Assembly (NCBI GenBank): GCA_020846515.1
Contig: JADLDX010000712.1
Location: forward strand, 1 to 14,603
DNA: 14,603 nt
Direction of reading: 5' to 3'
DNA from: Pirellulaceae bacterium
GTDB taxonomy: Bacteria > Planctomycetota > Planctomycetia > Pirellulales > Pirellulaceae
Positions 13,329 through 14,603 of this stretch are shown piece after piece. The translations under genes were made by a program, and so were the position numbers. The notes below the pieces were generated by a model that did no database searches, was not told where the DNA came from, and worked only from the letters and a program-made list of their open reading frames with translations. The stretch's first letter is position 1; each line of letters opens with the position of its first letter.

Positions 13329-14324
13329 TTACTCGAGGCTAGGCATAACTTTACCGTCTGCGCGGTCGCCTGCCAGGCAGTACGTCGGGTAGTCGATGCT
13401 ATCAGAGATAAATCGCACGGACCCATCCAAGAAAACAAACTGTGCGCCACCGGTATGGTAACTGGCATGACCTTGAGCATTCAACCAGCTGACCGTTCGC
13501 GTTCGCTCGGCGTTGCGCAAGAAGGTGCTGTTCAGTTTGAGAGAGAACAGAGTCATGGGAACGTTCCAAGTCCACAGGCCACCAAACTCGGAAAAGTGTG
13601 GCTTGGTCTCGCCCATCGCAATGGTGTTGCTGGTTCCATCCGGCGCGTCCTGAAAACGCATGCTGGCAACGCCGCGTGCAAACAGGCCGCGGATGGAGCC
13701 AGGGCTATTGTGAATGCAGGTCCAACCGCCATTGATACCACCGTCGGCATTTAAACAAAAACTTGGCGAAGCGATGGTGCAGTCACGCGAGGTGGTCATC
13801 GTATTGTTCATCGTGCCACCACAGAAGCGATACATGCCTTCTTGGACCGGCGCATTAAAGCCAGCGAAGTTAGCACCATCGGCGCGCGTACCCGTACCCG
13901 CCAGCGGATTGCTGGGGCAAGTAAAGACCGGAATAAAGCGTCGCGCCAACAAAGGACGATTGATGGCTGCCCCGGTGTCGATGCTCTCGTTAAAGCTGAG
14001 CTGGTTATAAAGCGCGTTTTGTTCGATGTACGGGAGCAAACCTGCATTGCCACTGTGGTGCGGGTTGCCAATCAGTGCGAAGTTACCGCACGAAGCGATG
14101 GAGTCAACAAAGTTGCTGGCGTAAGGCAGTTTCTTGTGGGTATCCAGATACATCTGCAGCGCCAAACCGAGCTGCTTCAGATTGTTGGAGCATTGCATAC
14201 GACGGGCCGCTTCGCGCGCCGATTGGACCGCAGGCAATAACAAGCCAACCAAAATGCCAATGATCGCAATGACCACCAGCAACTCTACCAGTGTAAAAGC
14301 TTTCCGACCGAAACGACTCGACAT
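13329..14324 (-). CDS. DUF1559 protein with type IV prepilin-like N-terminus
   Basis: A 331-residue DUF1559 protein, paralogous to the one at 4279-5211. The ATG at 14324 is chosen because it places the prepilin-type signal correctly (basic SSRFGRKA, then Phe10-Thr-Leu-Val-Glu14 and a long hydrophobic helix) and GGAA lies about 8 nt upstream. The residue before the cleavage site is Ala9, not Gly, which is frequent in this family. The conserved [21 protein letters not shown] segment follows. Eight cysteines after the N-terminal region suggest disulfides in an extracytoplasmic protein. His290 and Asp300-Gly301 form the H-x9-DG motif. It is first in a minus-strand series with a lipoprotein gene 190 nt downstream. 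Confidence 0.95.
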   Translation of the reverse strand: MSSRFGRKAFTLVELLVVIAIIGILVGLLLPAVQSAREAARRMQCSNNLKQLGLALQMYLDTHKKLPYASNFVDSIASCGNFALIGNPHHSGNAGLLPYIEQNALYNQLSFNESIDTGAAINRPLLARRFIPVFTCPSNPLAGTGTRADGANFAGFNAPVQEGMYRFCGGTMNNTMTTSRDCTIASPSFCLNADGGINGGWTCIHNSPGSIRGLFARGVASMRFQDAPDGTSNTIAMGETKPHFSEFGGLWTWNVPMTLFSLKLNSTFLRNAERTRTVSWLNAQGHASYHTGGAQFVFLDGSVRFISDSIDYPTYCLAGDRADGKVMPSLE

Positions 14325-14603
14325 GTTTCTTTTTCCAAGGATCACGAGCAGATTGATAAGAATAAAACTATCCATCCTTTATAACGGCGAAAGCCCGTTA
14401 AATCTATAGTTCACGTCCGTACAGGGGGGGATAAAAGGGCGACTACCGCCAACAAGGGTGCGATAGATGACGTTAGTGCCATCTGGCGCATTAACCCGCC
14501 CGCTGCGTAGTAGCGGGAGGGTCGCTTGGCGTCAGCTCAGGCGGGGAGGGGGCGTGCCTCGACTAACCAAAGCATGAAGCACTTCGCTGCGGACTCGTCT
14601 ATG
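14325..14603. other. Upstream region of the minus-strand DUF1559 gene
   Basis: No gene is seen in these 279 nt. Two small hairpins are present: TAACGG/CCGTTA at 14382-14400, enclosing a GAAA loop with one bulged base, and CCCGCT/AGCGGG at 14499-14517 with a 7-nt loop. The promoter for the minus-strand gene series is expected here, but I cannot place boxes with confidence. Confidence 0.45.

Noticed and set aside
13212..13754. 180-codon plus-strand frame
   Set aside because: Mostly antisense to the DUF1559 gene, which has a full set of family motifs; no features of its own.

Overview
The window looks like chromosomal DNA of a planctomycete, probably a Pirellula/Rhodopirellula-type organism. 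This is inferred from gene families typical of that phylum: two DUF1559 proteins with pilin-like N-termini and an H-x9-DG tail motif, a Tat-exported DUF1501 protein, a metallophosphoesterase with the planctomycete-type C-terminal domain, small lipoproteins beside the DUF1559 genes, and a DUF4198-like/Kelch secreted protein. I see no rRNA, tRNA, transposase, phage gene or CRISPR array.

Layout. (1) 3-1016, plus strand: the 3' part of a metallophosphoesterase gene, cut by the window edge. (2) 1017-2058: a gene-free stretch between two convergent genes. It holds a dense cluster of degenerate palindromic repeats built on TGCTAGCA and GTGTGTCCCC, including three inverted dimers of exactly 54 nt. 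(3) 2059-3483, minus: DUF1501 protein. (4) 3484-4278: divergent intergenic region with two TGAGA-N5-TCTCA palindromes, a diverged direct repeat containing AGCCAGC, and a small inverted repeat before the next gene. (5) 4279-7487, plus: DUF1559 protein, small lipoprotein, then a secreted DUF4198-like/Kelch protein whose ribosome binding site directly follows seven copies of a 7-bp tandem repeat. (6) 7567-8426, minus: two VOC-fold proteins in a tight pair, divergent from (7) 8698-9156, plus, an AHSA1/SRPBCC protein. (8) 9480-14324, minus: five genes in one direction, read as DUF1559 protein, carboxypeptidase-regulatory-like lipoprotein, TPR-methyltransferase (COG4976 type), two-helix membrane protein, and membrane-anchored alpha/beta hydrolase. 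A strong intrinsic terminator lies about 250 nt beyond the hydrolase.

How the genes relate. Most products are predicted to be exported or membrane-bound, so the window is mainly cell-envelope functions of unknown physiological role. The DUF1559-plus-small-lipoprotein pairing occurs twice, in opposite orientations. The VOC/VOC/SRPBCC group is a separate small-molecule or stress-type cluster. I did not find a clearly new enzymatic system. The most unusual material is non-coding: the palindromic repeat cluster, the 7-bp tandem repeat abutting a Shine-Dalgarno sequence, and the paired palindromes upstream of the DUF1559 gene.
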